Positions 53,397 to 62,738 are shown, counted from the stretch's first letter. The stretch: DNA of 64,000 nucleotides from Streptomyces zagrosensis (GCF_014203645.1 NZ_JACHJL010000009.1:293493-357492); one strand, 5' to 3'. The notes: generated from the sequence alone by a model not told the origin. Program-made: numbers and translations.

Positions 53397-53469
53397 TATG
53401 GAACAACTTGCACTGAACCTATGGAACAGTCTGCACCTCGCGTTGGCTCCGGTGCAACCCGTTCCATAG
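53397..53469. promoter_or_regulatory. Three copies of an operator upstream of the MMPL gene
   Basis: The motif TATGGAAC-N4-TTGCAC-like occurs at 53397-53413 and CTATGGAAC-N4-TGCACC at 53419-53437. The exact inverse, GGTGCA-N4-GTTCCATAG, lies at 53451-53469. The second and third form a large inverted repeat with 9- and 6-base identical blocks. This is a clear repressor-binding region; the tandem TetR or LuxR proteins of the cluster are candidates. Confidence 0.75.
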
Positions 53470-53474
53470 GCCGC

Positions 53475-54025
53475 CGCGCGTGTCCTCGGCGGGAGGTCGC
53501 GTCATCCCGTCGCAGCGGTTCGGATGCCGACGTCGTGCCCGGTACGGAGCATGAGTGACAGTCGTCAAACACCCTTCCCGGGAAGATGAGTTCAACGCAC
53601 AACAATGTAGAGAACGTCACCGGAACGTGATCCAAAACCCCTCGTTCGCTACTCGGGCCACCGCGCGACAGAAGGGCAGTGGGGCGTGTTCGGTGCCAGC
53701 AGCCGCACCCTGTCTGATGTGCGGGGGAGCGGCGTTTCGGCGTCGTGTCCGTCGAGCGCGTCGAGCTGTGGTGCTCGCCGGCCTCTCGCCGCGTACGGGG
53801 CGTTGCCTAGCTACCCGAGGTGCTTGCCCAGCGCTGCGGACGGCGGGATGGGCCGGTCACCAACCGCGCCGCCGATGCCCTGTCTCGGCCCTGGCTGGCC
53901 CTGTCTGGGCTTCGGCTGGGCCCTGGCTGTGCCCTGCTGGGGCCCCGTCCGTGCCGAAATCCACACGCTGGCTCCACCCCTTGAACCGCGGCCCCTGCCT
54001 AGCATCGACGGCTGGCCATGGATAC
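53475..54025. other. Gap without a gene
   Basis: About 550 bases between the MMPL operator and the terminator of the UbiA gene. Open frames exist but none has coding bias with a start site. It includes imperfect CTGGCCCTG-like repeats around 53890-53940. Confidence 0.5.
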
Positions 54026-54026
54026 G

Positions 54027-54066
54027 GACGTCGCCCCGCTGCCGGGTGCGGAAGCGGGGCGACGTC
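54027..54066. terminator. Strong hairpin terminator after the UbiA gene
   Basis: Fourteen-base perfect arms GACGTCGCCCCGCT and AGCGGGGCGACGTC with a 12-base loop, 42 bp beyond the UbiA stop on the minus strand. Confidence 0.85.
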
Positions 54067-54108
54067 GAAGCCGTTGGCTGCGCGCGTGCGCGCGTCGGGC
54101 GCCGCGGG

Positions 54109-55056
54109 TCACACGTGCAGCGCCAGCACATTGGCGAGCAGCAGGGCAGGAACGCCCCAGCGGTGCAGCTTGATGCCGAGCATCCGGGCCTGGAGCAGAT
54201 TGCCCTGGCCGACGCCGGCCCGCGCCTGTGACACCCGCATCACCCACAGCGGCACCATCAGCGCCACGAACCACAGCGGCACCGCGCCCACCCCGATGGC
54301 CACCGCCACGGCGATCAGCTCCAGCAGATGCGCGCCGACGATGATCTTCCGGTACGCCGAAGGCGAGGTGAGCGTCGCGAGGTTGCGGCGCCCGGCCAGC
54401 CGGTCGCCCTCCACGTCATTCATGTTCGAGTAGATGGAGACCAGCAGGCTCCACAGCCCGAACAGCACCGTCTCCAGGATCACCAGGCCCGTGGCCTCGC
54501 CCGTCAACAGGACGTACGGGACGAGTATCGCCAGGCCCGGGGTGACCAGGATGAGCTCCTGGCCGAAGTTGTAGCTGATCTTCATGCCGTACGAATACTG
54601 GACATTGGATATCAGTACGGCCGCCATCAACAGCCCCACCCATAGCGAGGTCTCGGGTGCGATGACAAACACCATGGACCACAGGATGGCGCCCCAGACC
54701 ATCGCTCCCCAGCCGAACAACTCTGCCTGACGTACCGTCAGAGCTCCGCTGAGGAGCGGCTTTCGCGTCAGATCGCGCAGTGCGCCGGTCTCCGGGGAAT
54801 AGTTATGCGCGTCACTTCCGTCCCGGATGCCGGTGACATCGTCCAGGGCCACGGTGGCGGCGACCACCCCGACGTAACCCGCTATGTAGAGGAGCAGCAC
54901 GGCAAAGGTCGTGCCGTCCCACAGTTGCGAGCCGGGCAGCGCGGCCCAGACGATGAATGCGCTGAGGTAGTAGTCGTAGAACCCGAGCTTGCCGAGCTTG
55001 ATATAGGCGTTCAAGCGATCTCGGGTGTCCGGCGACGCGGCGATGTTCAGCGACAT
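54109..55056 (-). CDS. UbiA-family membrane prenyltransferase
   Basis: 315 residues with eight to nine hydrophobic helices. First Asp motif DDVTGIRD at 72-79 and second NDVEGDRLAGRRN at 213-225 bind the Mg-prenyl diphosphate. The enzyme attaches a polyprenyl chain to an acceptor (aromatic or polar) at the membrane; with the polyprenyl synthase in the same cluster it implies a meroterpenoid or prenyl-lipid product. The first motif lacks the usual leading Asn, so acceptor or chemistry may be unusual (some UbiA proteins are cyclases). ATG 55056, with only AAGG upstream. Confidence 0.92.
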   Translation of the reverse strand: MSLNIAASPDTRDRLNAYIKLGKLGFYDYYLSAFIVWAALPGSQLWDGTTFAVLLLYIAGYVGVVAATVALDDVTGIRDGSDAHNYSPETGALRDLTRKPLLSGALTVRQAELFGWGAMVWGAILWSMVFVIAPETSLWVGLLMAAVLISNVQYSYGMKISYNFGQELILVTPGLAILVPYVLLTGEATGLVILETVLFGLWSLLVSIYSNMNDVEGDRLAGRRNLATLTSPSAYRKIIVGAHLLELIAVAVAIGVGAVPLWFVALMVPLWVMRVSQARAGVGQGNLLQARMLGIKLHRWGVPALLLANVLALHV

Positions 55057-55161
55057 GCGGAGGCTGCCTTCTGTGATGGTGTCTTCGAGCTCTGGTGGGT
55101 CTTCCCGGTGTGCTAGGAGCGTGCGGAGTACGCGGGCGGGAATCTGTGTGGGGTGGTATCG

Positions 55162-55290
55162 GTGGCTAGTGGCTAGTGGCTAGCGGTGTGGACGGATGCG
55201 GCCGTGGTGCTGGGTGTTGGGCAATTGGTGCTGCGTGCTGCGTGCTGCGTGCTGCGTGCTGCGTGCTGCGTGTTGGGTGTTGGGTGTTGG
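55162..55290. repeat. Heptanucleotide tandem repeat array
   Basis: Three GTGGCTA units (55162-55182), then six exact GTGCTGC units (55228-55269) followed without break by three GTGTTGG units (55270-55290). All have a 7-bp period. The array lies in the roughly 600-bp gap between the UbiA and methyltransferase genes, where no gene is found. Confidence 0.9.
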
Positions 55291-55390
55291 GTGCGGTGGG
55301 CGAGGTGCCTGAGTACGGATGGTGCGGCGGATTGTGCGGGGTGATGCGTGTCGTGCGAGGTGGTGCGTGGGCGCGTGGGGTTGTGCAGTG

Positions 55391-55418
55391 TCGTATGAGG
55401 TTGCACGACGTCATACGA
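55391..55418. promoter_or_regulatory. Inverted repeat in the UbiA upstream region
   Basis: TCGTATGA-N12-TCATACGA, perfect 8-bp arms, about 340 bp upstream of UbiA and downstream of the methyltransferase gene. Possible operator or weak hairpin. Confidence 0.35.
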
Positions 55419-55676
55419 AGGTGCGCGGGGGTGTGCGGAATCGTGCCTTCACACCCGGGTGAGGGACGCGGTGGGGTGTCCGCTGGGGTTGTCTGGTCGG
55501 TGGATGCCGCGCACGGCACGCGGTCGCGGCGGGTGCCGCGCCGCGTGCAGTCCGCGGAAACGCGAAGAGAGGGAAACGCGAACACGCGAACACGCGAAAA
55601 GACGGAAACGTTGAGTAGGTGAATGCGTGAGGTGTGTGGAGTATGCGCGTACGGCGCTGAGGGAATGGGTGATGCC

Positions 55677-56477
55677 CTACCGGGGCTTGCGGCCGTACGT
55701 CGAGATGAGCACCTGAGTCAGCCAGTGATGGGCGGGGTCGCCCATCTGCGCAAGGGCCTCGTCCACGCGTGATGCGGAGACCATGCCCTCGGCGACCAGG
55801 CGCGGCTTCATGAACTCCAGCCACAACTGGTAATGCCGGGCCTGGAAGGTACCTCCCTGGACCACGACGGCACGGCCCTCGGCCGACACCTCTTCCAACC
55901 CGGTGCTCAGCGCGGCCTGGAGGTCGAAGTGGCCGCCGCGGGGCTCATGGCCCGAGCGGCGCATCAACTCGTAGCCGGCCGCCCGCACGTCCTGGAGGAA
56001 GTCCTCAGAGGTGGCGCTGCGGAACAGCGTCATCGAGTCGGTGTCCTCAAGGAAGAGCCAACCGCCCGGCTTCAGCGCCCGAACCATGCTGGCCACCGCG
56101 GCCGGTCGGTCCTGGAGGTGCTGCACCACCATCCGTGAGTGCACGACGTCAAAGGAAGCGGCGGGCAACTCCTCGGTACGGATATCGATCTTGGCTACCT
56201 CTACATGCGGTGCCCGCAGTGCCTCAAGGCGCCCGATCTCCAGATCGGCAGCGAGCACCCGCCCGGTGGGCCCGACCCGTTCCCCGAGCCACCTCGCGAT
56301 GGACCCGGAACCCGCGCCCACCTCAAGCGCGTGCCAGCCGCTGGTCACGCCAACGCGCTCCAGGCGCTCGATGGTGCCCGGGTCCCAGAGGGCCTCGTTG
56401 GCGCGCAGCCGCTCCGTCTCCTGATCCCAGGTTGGATCGAAGACATACTTCTTGGGCTCCTGGTCGGTCATGCTCAT
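55677..56477 (-). CDS. Class I SAM-dependent methyltransferase
   Basis: 266 residues. SAM-binding motif I ALEVGAGSGSIARWL, motif II around VLAADLEIGRLEAL, then FDVVHSRMVVQHL and ALKPGGWLFLED. UbiE-like small-molecule methyltransferase fold, probably methylating O, N or C of the cluster intermediate. ATG 56477 has GAGGAG at about 7 bp; an open extension upstream covers an intergenic 21-bp direct repeat (CCTCCGTGGACCTCGT, twice at about 56490-56525). Divergent from the large operon to its right. Confidence 0.93.
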   Translation of the reverse strand: MSMTDQEPKKYVFDPTWDQETERLRANEALWDPGTIERLERVGVTSGWHALEVGAGSGSIARWLGERVGPTGRVLAADLEIGRLEALRAPHVEVAKIDIRTEELPAASFDVVHSRMVVQHLQDRPAAVASMVRALKPGGWLFLEDTDSMTLFRSATSEDFLQDVRAAGYELMRRSGHEPRGGHFDLQAALSTGLEEVSAEGRAVVVQGGTFQARHYQLWLEFMKPRLVAEGMVSASRVDEALAQMGDPAHHWLTQVLISTYGRKPR

Positions 56478-56700
56478 ATCGCTCCTCGCCCTCCGTGGAC
56501 CTCGTATCCTCCGTGGACCTCGTGCCACTGCCGCCCACGCCCAGCCTGTGTGGGGCTCAGGCTAGAAACCTGCGCAAGACCCTGCCATGGCAAGAGCGTG
56601 CGCGCTTGGCCGTACTCCAGGCAGTTATCTGCTAAGGACTCGCAGGTCACACCTGGCATACGGTGGGCGCTCCCCTTCGCGCATCCATGAGGAGTTCGCG

Positions 56701-57855
56701 GTGCTGCACACACTGCTCGTCGGGCTGGGACGGTCAGGACGAGAGCTGCATCTGCCGGTCCTCCGCCGTCTGCGACAGGACGCCGGAACCGGTTTCGGAA
56801 ACGCGGCTCCGCATGCCCTTTTCGCCGCCGCAACCCCGCTTGGCTACGACCTGATCCCGCTGCCGGAGGGCCAGTCCGTGCCCGGCCTCACCACCGTGCC
56901 CACGCTCGCAGAGGCACGCGCCCGGCTCGACCCCAAGACCACCGTCATCCATCTGTGCACGCCACCTGGCCAGCGCGCCGAGGTGCTGCGTGACCTCGCT
57001 GAACTGGGCTTCAGCCAGTTTCTGGTGGAAAAGCCGCTGGGTGTGGACAGCGAGGCCGTTGCCGAGACCCGCGCCGTGCGGGATGCGTACGGGCTCCGCC
57101 TCGCCGTTGTCGCGCCCTGGTTGCACAGCACGCTGACCGACCGGCTGCGCCGTACCGTGCGCTCCGGGCGCCTCGGCGAGTTGCGGCGCATCACCGTGCA
57201 CCAGCGCAAGCCACGGCTGCGCCGCTCGCTGAGCACCCCCAGCCACCCGACCGCCTTCGACGTCGAACTGCCGCACTCGGTGGGCGTCGCGCTGCGGCTC
57301 GCAGGGGGCGGCAAGATCACCGAAGCCACCTGGACCGATGCGACGTCCGGCGACCGCGTGGTGCCCCGCATGGGTACCGCCGCACTCACCCTGGCCCATG
57401 ACGAGGGCGCCACCACCCGTATCGTCACCGACCTGGTGTCGCCGGTGCGCGAGCGCAGCATCGTGCTGGACTTCGACGCGGGCCAGGCCGTTGGCCACTA
57501 CCCGATCAGCGGGGACGACAACTACGCGCAGCTGCGGGTGACTCCCATCGGGCTGCCCGAGGAGCACGAGGTCTTCCAGGACGACGCGCTGGACGCCTGC
57601 CTCCTGCGCGCCTACCGGGGCTTCGCCGAGCACGCCGACTTCACCTCAGACTTCGAGCTCCAGGCCCAGGTCGTGGAGCTCTTGGAGAGCGCCAAGCAGC
57701 ACGCCGCCGCCGCCGAACCGGTCACTGCCAACGCGGTCACTGCTAGTGCGGTCACCGCCAGCGCTGACACCGCCGAGCGTGCGGTCGATGAGCGCCGGGC
57801 CGAGGCGGGGGAGCAGGTCACGTCCACGAAGAACGGGAGCATCCATGTCGGTTGA
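56701..57855 (+). CDS. Gfo/Idh/MocA-family oxidoreductase (first gene of the seven-gene operon)
   Basis: 384 residues. Rossmann start LLVGLGRSGRELHLP, then VIHLCTPPGQRAEVLRDL and the family EKP motif (FLVEKPLGVDSEAV), where the Lys is catalytic. The C-terminal alpha/beta domain is followed by an Ala/Thr/Val-rich degenerate tail. The family performs NAD(P)-dependent oxidation/reduction of sugars, cyclitols and related hydroxy compounds. GTG 56701 has GAGGAG at 6-7 bp; sequence before it is not coding-like. It overlaps the next gene by 11 bases. Confidence 0.9.
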   Translation: MLHTLLVGLGRSGRELHLPVLRRLRQDAGTGFGNAAPHALFAAATPLGYDLIPLPEGQSVPGLTTVPTLAEARARLDPKTTVIHLCTPPGQRAEVLRDLAELGFSQFLVEKPLGVDSEAVAETRAVRDAYGLRLAVVAPWLHSTLTDRLRRTVRSGRLGELRRITVHQRKPRLRRSLSTPSHPTAFDVELPHSVGVALRLAGGGKITEATWTDATSGDRVVPRMGTAALTLAHDEGATTRIVTDLVSPVRERSIVLDFDAGQAVGHYPISGDDNYAQLRVTPIGLPEEHEVFQDDALDACLLRAYRGFAEHADFTSDFELQAQVVELLESAKQHAAAAEPVTANAVTASAVTASADTAERAVDERRAEAGEQVTSTKNGSIHVG

Positions 57856-58738
57856 CGCCACCGGGACGAGCGCGGGGACCGCGCTGCCGCCGGGGATCGC
57901 GCTGTGCGGAATCGGCGATGAGGCAGGCGCCTCGCTCGATGAGCAGATCACTGCGCTGAGCACCCTCGGTTGGGGCCACATCGAGCTACGTAACGTGGAT
58001 GGCGCCGCGGTGGCCGACCTCGATGACGCCGCGTTCGAACACCTCGTGGACCGGCTCGCCGCCGCCGACCTCACCGTCACCTGCGTGGACTCCCGGATCG
58101 CCAACTGGGGTCGGCCCATCACGGGCGACTTCGAGGTGGACCTGCGCGAGCTGGACATCCTCGCCGAGCGTTGCCCGCGCCTTGGCACCCGCTTCATCCG
58201 CGTCATGTCCTACCCCAACGACGGTCTTTCCGAGGAGAGCTGGCGGCAGGAGGTGCTGACCCGGATGGGGAAGCTCGCCGTCCGCGCCGAAGAGGCCGGG
58301 CTCGTCCTGCTGCACGAAAACTGCGCGGGGTGGGCCGGCACCGAAGCTGCCCGGATGCGGGAGCTTCTCGACGAGGTGGACAGCCCGGCGCTGCGGCTGC
58401 TCTTCGACGTCGGCAATGGCGTCGCGTACGACTACGAGGCGTACGATCTGCTGCCGGAGATCGCCCCGTATGTCGCCCACGTCCACATCAAGGACGCCAT
58501 CGGGACGCCGGACGACGCCCACTACATGCTGCCCGGTGACGGCCGCTGTCGGGTCGAGGACTCGCTGCGCTTCCTCCTTGACCAGGGCTACACGGGCATC
58601 TGGTCCATCGAGCCGCACATCAACGTCCGCCCGCACGAGTCGCTGGCCGTTGAGGGCAAGGGCGGCGTGGAAGCCTTCATCGACTACGGCCGCGCCTTGG
58701 AGCGGTTGGTCGCCAAGTTGGCCGGGGAGCGCGTGTGA
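57845..58738 (+). CDS. Sugar-phosphate isomerase/epimerase-like TIM-barrel protein
   Basis: 297 residues, AP-endonuclease-2/xylose-isomerase-like barrel. Metal-ligand positions are recognisable: IELRNVDG, LLHENC (Glu), LLFDVGNG (Asp), VAHVHIKD (His/Asp), PGDGRCR and WSIEPHIN (Glu). The family isomerises or epimerises keto-sugars and inositol derivatives, or dehydrates keto-inosose. ATG 57845 has GGGAGC at 6 bp; the start overlaps the end of the preceding gene and the stop overlaps the next (GTGA). Confidence 0.9.
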   Translation: MSVDATGTSAGTALPPGIALCGIGDEAGASLDEQITALSTLGWGHIELRNVDGAAVADLDDAAFEHLVDRLAAADLTVTCVDSRIANWGRPITGDFEVDLRELDILAERCPRLGTRFIRVMSYPNDGLSEESWRQEVLTRMGKLAVRAEEAGLVLLHENCAGWAGTEAARMRELLDEVDSPALRLLFDVGNGVAYDYEAYDLLPEIAPYVAHVHIKDAIGTPDDAHYMLPGDGRCRVEDSLRFLLDQGYTGIWSIEPHINVRPHESLAVEGKGGVEAFIDYGRALERLVAKLAGERV

Positions 58739-60201
58739 GCGGCGCCTTGGCGCACGATCCGGGCACCGAGCGCCCCGCGGGGGCAGCCCCCGCTAGCCCT
58801 GATAGCGCGGCCGGCGCCGGTGTCGAGTTGCTGGCCGCCGAACGGGAGCTGTTGCTCCAGCTCATCGGCCTGCCCACCGCGGGCCCGCTTGAGGTGGGCC
58901 CGGACGGGCCGCGCCCCAAGCTGTGGGAGGCCCAGCGGGCCTACGCCGAGGCCGCGGCCGGGCTCGGTTTCACCGTCGTACACCACGCATCGGCCGAACC
59001 GGCGGTGCTGGACCGCGAGGGCGTGCCGGTTACCGTTCGCGAGGCCGCCGCCGCCATGCCGGACTTCCTGGAGTGCCAGCCCAGCATGGTGCTGCGGCTC
59101 GGCCCCGAGCTGCCGTCCGAGCAGACTGTCATGTTCAACGTTCACCTGGACACCGTGGCCGGTTTCGAGCCCCCGCGCTACGCGCAGGGGCGCTTCCACG
59201 GCCGGGGCGCCATCGACGCCAAGGGCCCGGCCGTCGCGCTGCTCGCAGGGCTGCGCGCGGCCCTGGCCACCGCCCCGGAACTCGGGACGAGCACGGGGGT
59301 GCTGATCCAGCTCGTCGCAGGTGAAGAGGGCGGCGCCATGGGTGTCTTCGGCACCCGCCCGCTGGTGGAGGCCGGATACACCGGGCGGCTCAACATCTTC
59401 TGCGAGCCCACCCAAACGCTCCTGGTGCCGCGCTCCACCGCGTCGGCCACCGCCCGGATCACCGTCGCGGGCCAGGACTCCATCGACGATCGGCCAGGCG
59501 GCGGACACAACGCCACCGTGCTGCTCGGCTACCTCGCCCAGCACCTGGCGGAGCGGCTGTCCGAGCGCGTGGACGGCGGCCGGGTGTGCGTCGCCGGCCT
59601 ACACACCGGCACTTTGCACAACAAGGTGTACGGAAGCGGCCACCTACTGCTCAACCTCGCCTACCAGACCACCGAGGCCGGACTCGCCCTCCAAGCGGCG
59701 CTGGCCGATGAACTGGCGGCCGGGCTCGCCGCGTTCCGCACCCGCTTCGCCGACCTGCCCGATTTCGCGCTCACCGCCCGCGAGGCCGCCGCCGTCACCA
59801 CGCTCGACTGGCTCAAGCGTGGCCTGCCCGCTCTCAGCAGCTCCGACCCGTGGGCCGAGCAGTTGCTCACCGAGGACGCGGGCCTGCGTTACGCACCAGC
59901 CGACGCCGGGGTGTGCACCTGTGACGCCATCTGGATGCACGGCGTACCCGGCGCGTACACGGCCGTGTACGGGCCAGGCGACCTCGACGCCAACGGCGCA
60001 CACGCCGAAGGGGAGCACGCCGACCTCGCGGACCTGGAGTCGTTCGCCACCGGCGTGCGCTCGCTGCTCACCCAGTTCGCCCGCGCCGGCGCTCACGCCC
60101 GTACCGCACACGCCGCCGCCCCGGGCACCGAGCAGCCCGGCACCCACCCACCCTCCGGCAACACCAGCCCCACCGCCCTAGCCAGGAACGGATGGTCATG
60201 A
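58735..60201 (+). CDS. M20-family metallohydrolase (ArgE/DapE-like)
   Basis: 488 residues. Full set of di-zinc ligand motifs: VHLDTVAGF (His, Asp), GRGAIDAKGP (bridging Asp), AGEEGG (catalytic and ligand Glu), FCEPT, and GAHAEGEHAD (His) near the C-terminus. M20 enzymes remove acyl or amino-acid groups from amines, as in acetylornithine deacetylase or succinyl-DAP desuccinylase. In this operon it could deprotect an N-acylated intermediate. GTG 58735 overlaps the previous stop and has GGGGAG upstream. The N- and C-terminal ends are variable Ala/Pro extensions. Confidence 0.9.
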   Translation: MSGALAHDPGTERPAGAAPASPDSAAGAGVELLAAERELLLQLIGLPTAGPLEVGPDGPRPKLWEAQRAYAEAAAGLGFTVVHHASAEPAVLDREGVPVTVREAAAAMPDFLECQPSMVLRLGPELPSEQTVMFNVHLDTVAGFEPPRYAQGRFHGRGAIDAKGPAVALLAGLRAALATAPELGTSTGVLIQLVAGEEGGAMGVFGTRPLVEAGYTGRLNIFCEPTQTLLVPRSTASATARITVAGQDSIDDRPGGGHNATVLLGYLAQHLAERLSERVDGGRVCVAGLHTGTLHNKVYGSGHLLLNLAYQTTEAGLALQAALADELAAGLAAFRTRFADLPDFALTAREAAAVTTLDWLKRGLPALSSSDPWAEQLLTEDAGLRYAPADAGVCTCDAIWMHGVPGAYTAVYGPGDLDANGAHAEGEHADLADLESFATGVRSLLTQFARAGAHARTAHAAAPGTEQPGTHPPSGNTSPTALARNGWS

Positions 60202-61334
60202 CACCGACGTCGCCCTCAGCAGCCGGCGAGCCGGACCCGCGCGTCCCGTACGAGAGCCTGGTCGGCTTCGCCACCGAGGTGTTCGCCGCCCGCGGAGTGC
60301 CGCACGCCCGCGCCCACACCGCGGCCGAGGCCCTGGTCTACGGCGACCTCGCGGGCATGCGCTCGCACGGGCTCACCAATTTGTCCCGGCTGTACCTGCC
60401 GCTTTTCGACGACAAGCGGGTCGAGCCCGACGCCCAGCCCGAGGTGCTCGCCGACAAGGGCGCCTCCGTACTCCTGGACGGCAACAAGGGACTTGGCCTG
60501 TGGCTCGCCAGCGAGGCGATGGACCTGGCCGCCGACCGCGCCGCCGAGTACGGCATCGGGCTGGTCTCGGTGCGCAACGCCACCCACTTCGGCTGTGCGG
60601 GGCACCACACGTTGCGGGCCGCCGAGCGCGACATGGTCGGCATCTTGGCCTCCAACTGCGGTGGTCAGCGCATCGCCAGGCCGCCGGGCGGCCGGGTCGC
60701 CATGCTCGGCACCAACCCGATGAGCATCGCTTCCCCCGCCGGGCCCGAGCTGCCCCCGTACTGCCTGGACATGTCCACCACGGCCGTGCCCACCGGCAAG
60801 ATCCGCCAGGCCGCCCGCGCGGGCCAGTCCATACCCGAGGGCTGGCTGACCGACGCCCAGGGGCAGCCGGTCACCGACCCGCACGCGCTCGACCGGGGCG
60901 AGGGCTTCCCCACCTGGCTGGGTGGCCGCCCGGAGACCGGCGCGTACAAGGGGTACGGACTCGCCCTGCTCGTCGAGGTGCTGGCCGCCCTGGTACCAGG
61001 CGCCGGACTCGGCCCGACCCCCGAGGCGTACGAGGGAACCGGCGGTCCCTCCGGGCGCGATGACGACATCGGCATCCTGGCCCTGGTCGTGGCCCCGGGC
61101 GCGCTGCGTCCTGTGGAGGGCTTCTTGTCGCAGGCGGGCGGGCTCTTCCAGGCACTGCTCGACTGCCCGCCGATCGACCCGGACGCACCCGTGAGCTACC
61201 CCGGGGCCCGCGAGGCCGCCACCGCTGCCGCCGCCCGTGCGGACGGCGTATCCATCACCTCCGCGCTCTATGGTGAGCTGCGCGAGGTGGCCGATCAATG
61301 GGGACTTCAGGTCCCGGCTGGAGTCAACGGATGA
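60198..61334 (+). CDS. Ldh-type (malate/lactate, DUF-like MDH2) NAD(P)H oxidoreductase
   Basis: 378 residues, the Rossmann-less malate/L-lactate/2,3-diketogulonate dehydrogenase family. Signs: GMRSHGLTNL (Arg-His), VRNATHFGCAGHHTL (catalytic His), MLGTNPMSIA and LDMSTTAVPTGKI. These enzymes interconvert 2-hydroxy and 2-keto acids or imines. Start at ATG 60198, giving an ATGA overlap with the M20 stop; ATG 60192, six bases earlier, is equally open. The stop overlaps the next gene (ATGA). Confidence 0.9.
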   Translation: MTPTSPSAAGEPDPRVPYESLVGFATEVFAARGVPHARAHTAAEALVYGDLAGMRSHGLTNLSRLYLPLFDDKRVEPDAQPEVLADKGASVLLDGNKGLGLWLASEAMDLAADRAAEYGIGLVSVRNATHFGCAGHHTLRAAERDMVGILASNCGGQRIARPPGGRVAMLGTNPMSIASPAGPELPPYCLDMSTTAVPTGKIRQAARAGQSIPEGWLTDAQGQPVTDPHALDRGEGFPTWLGGRPETGAYKGYGLALLVEVLAALVPGAGLGPTPEAYEGTGGPSGRDDDIGILALVVAPGALRPVEGFLSQAGGLFQALLDCPPIDPDAPVSYPGAREAATAAAARADGVSITSALYGELREVADQWGLQVPAGVNG

Positions 61335-62299
61335 GCGGCGCACTGCGCGTGGGGATCGTCGGGCTCGGCGTCATCTCCCGCTTCTATGTCAAGGCGTTCG
61401 ACGAGCTGCCAGGCGTCGAGTTGGCTGCCGTGTGCGACCTGCGTGCTGAGGCGCTGGCCCCCTTCGAGGGGAAGGTCTCCACCTACCGGGACCACCAGGC
61501 CATGATCGCGGCCGGCGGTCTCGACGCCGTCGTGGTCAATGTGCCCAACGACGTGCACGCCCGGGTCTGTGGCGACCTCATCGCCGCGGGGCTCGCGGTG
61601 TGTGTGGAAAAGCCGTTGGCCACCCGCGTCGAGGACGGGCGCGAACTGGTGTGCGCGGCGCGCGAGAAGAACGTGGTGCTCTTCACCTCCTTCCACCGCC
61701 GTTACAACGACAACGTCTTGGCCCTCATCGACCGCATCCCGGCCGGGTCCACGCTCCAGCACGCGACCGTGCGCTACCTGGAGATGATCGAGGAGCACGC
61801 CGGGGACGACCACTGGTACCTGGACCCGGAGCGGTGCGGCGGAGGCTGTGTCGCGGACAACGGCCCCAACGCCTTCGACACCGTGCGGCAGCTCGTCGGC
61901 GACGTCACGGTCACCGAATCCAAGGTCGTCCGCGACGCGCAAGGCACCGACCGGCAGGCCACCGTCGAACTGCTCGCCACCTCCGGGGCCACCGCCCGGG
62001 TGCTGCTCGACTGGGCCTACCCGGGAGAGACCAAGGACGTCGAGCTGACGCTCACCGATGGCACCGTCCTGAGCGCCGACATGCTCGGCGGCCACGACGG
62101 CTTCAAGACCTCGCTGTGGCATGAGTACGTGGGCGTGCTGCGGGACTTCGCGGCGGCCGTGGCCGCGAATGAGGACCGCAGCGAGGGCGGCCTGGCCGCC
62201 CTGGAACTGGTGGCTGAGGTCTACCGCCGCGAGGCCGCGGGGGCCGCCGGGAATGCTGAGGCCGCTGGGGCTGTCGGGAATACAGCCGCCGCGCGGTGA
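61331..62299 (+). CDS. Gfo/Idh/MocA-family oxidoreductase (second in operon)
   Basis: 322 residues. N-terminal VGIVGLGVISRFYVKAF (GxGxxS/G dinucleotide site), AVVVNVPNDVHARV, EKPLATR (catalytic Lys), then LFTSFHRRYNDN and a GGGCVADNGPNAFD segment in the C-terminal domain where substrate His/Asp lie. Unlike the first Gfo protein it has the usual compact length. ATG 61331 overlaps the Ldh stop (ATGA) and has GGAG at about 8 bp. Two such enzymes in one operon suggest two redox steps on a polyol-like substrate. Confidence 0.92.
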   Translation: MSGALRVGIVGLGVISRFYVKAFDELPGVELAAVCDLRAEALAPFEGKVSTYRDHQAMIAAGGLDAVVVNVPNDVHARVCGDLIAAGLAVCVEKPLATRVEDGRELVCAAREKNVVLFTSFHRRYNDNVLALIDRIPAGSTLQHATVRYLEMIEEHAGDDHWYLDPERCGGGCVADNGPNAFDTVRQLVGDVTVTESKVVRDAQGTDRQATVELLATSGATARVLLDWAYPGETKDVELTLTDGTVLSADMLGGHDGFKTSLWHEYVGVLRDFAAAVAANEDRSEGGLAALELVAEVYRREAAGAAGNAEAAGAVGNTAAAR

Positions 62300-62330
62300 A
62301 CACCGCAACAGATGCCTAGGGAGGCACTCG

Positions 62331-62738
62331 ATGAACCCCGCAGAAGATGGCCTGAAGCGACCGGTGACCGGCGACCTGGTCAAGATCCTCACCCATAAAC
62401 GGGAGGATCGAGGCATGGAGTTGACGGAGTTCGCCAGTCGCTGCGTGCGCCGCGAGGAGATTCACGAACTGGTCACCACCGACCACGCCGACCCCAGCAC
62501 GGGCGCGGTCATCGACCGCGTCGGGTTCCTGGGCTTTGTGGAGATCTCCGCGGGCGGCGTCATCGACCGCGGTGATGAGGTACGCATCGACGGCCATCTG
62601 GTCGGGACCGTACTGGGCTTCGACTCCTGCCACTTCCCGAACCACTACAACGTCCTGATCAAGGCCGACAAGACGTCCACCGGGCCTGACCTGGGGCTGC
62701 GGCCCGCGATGGAGGTACGTTTTGACCCTGCGCCCTGA
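62331..62738 (+). CDS. DUF6917-like small protein
   Basis: 135 residues, soluble, with GDLVKILTHKREDRGMELTEF near the N-terminus, then conserved-looking HELVTTDHADP, RGDEVRIDG and FDSCHFPNHYNVLIK (Cys, His, Asn, His). I recall it as a DUF6917-type protein; no function is known to me. Beta-rich with clustered His/Cys, so metal binding is possible. ATG 62331 has GGGAGG at 6 bp. It overlaps the following DXS-like gene by 17 bases, so it belongs to the same operon and probably assists a step of it. Confidence 0.82.
   Translation: MNPAEDGLKRPVTGDLVKILTHKREDRGMELTEFASRCVRREEIHELVTTDHADPSTGAVIDRVGFLGFVEISAGGVIDRGDEVRIDGHLVGTVLGFDSCHFPNHYNVLIKADKTSTGPDLGLRPAMEVRFDPAP

Noticed and set aside
55162..55290. 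Possible CRISPR array
   Set aside because: Units of 7 bp without spacers, and no cas genes in the window. It is a simple tandem repeat.
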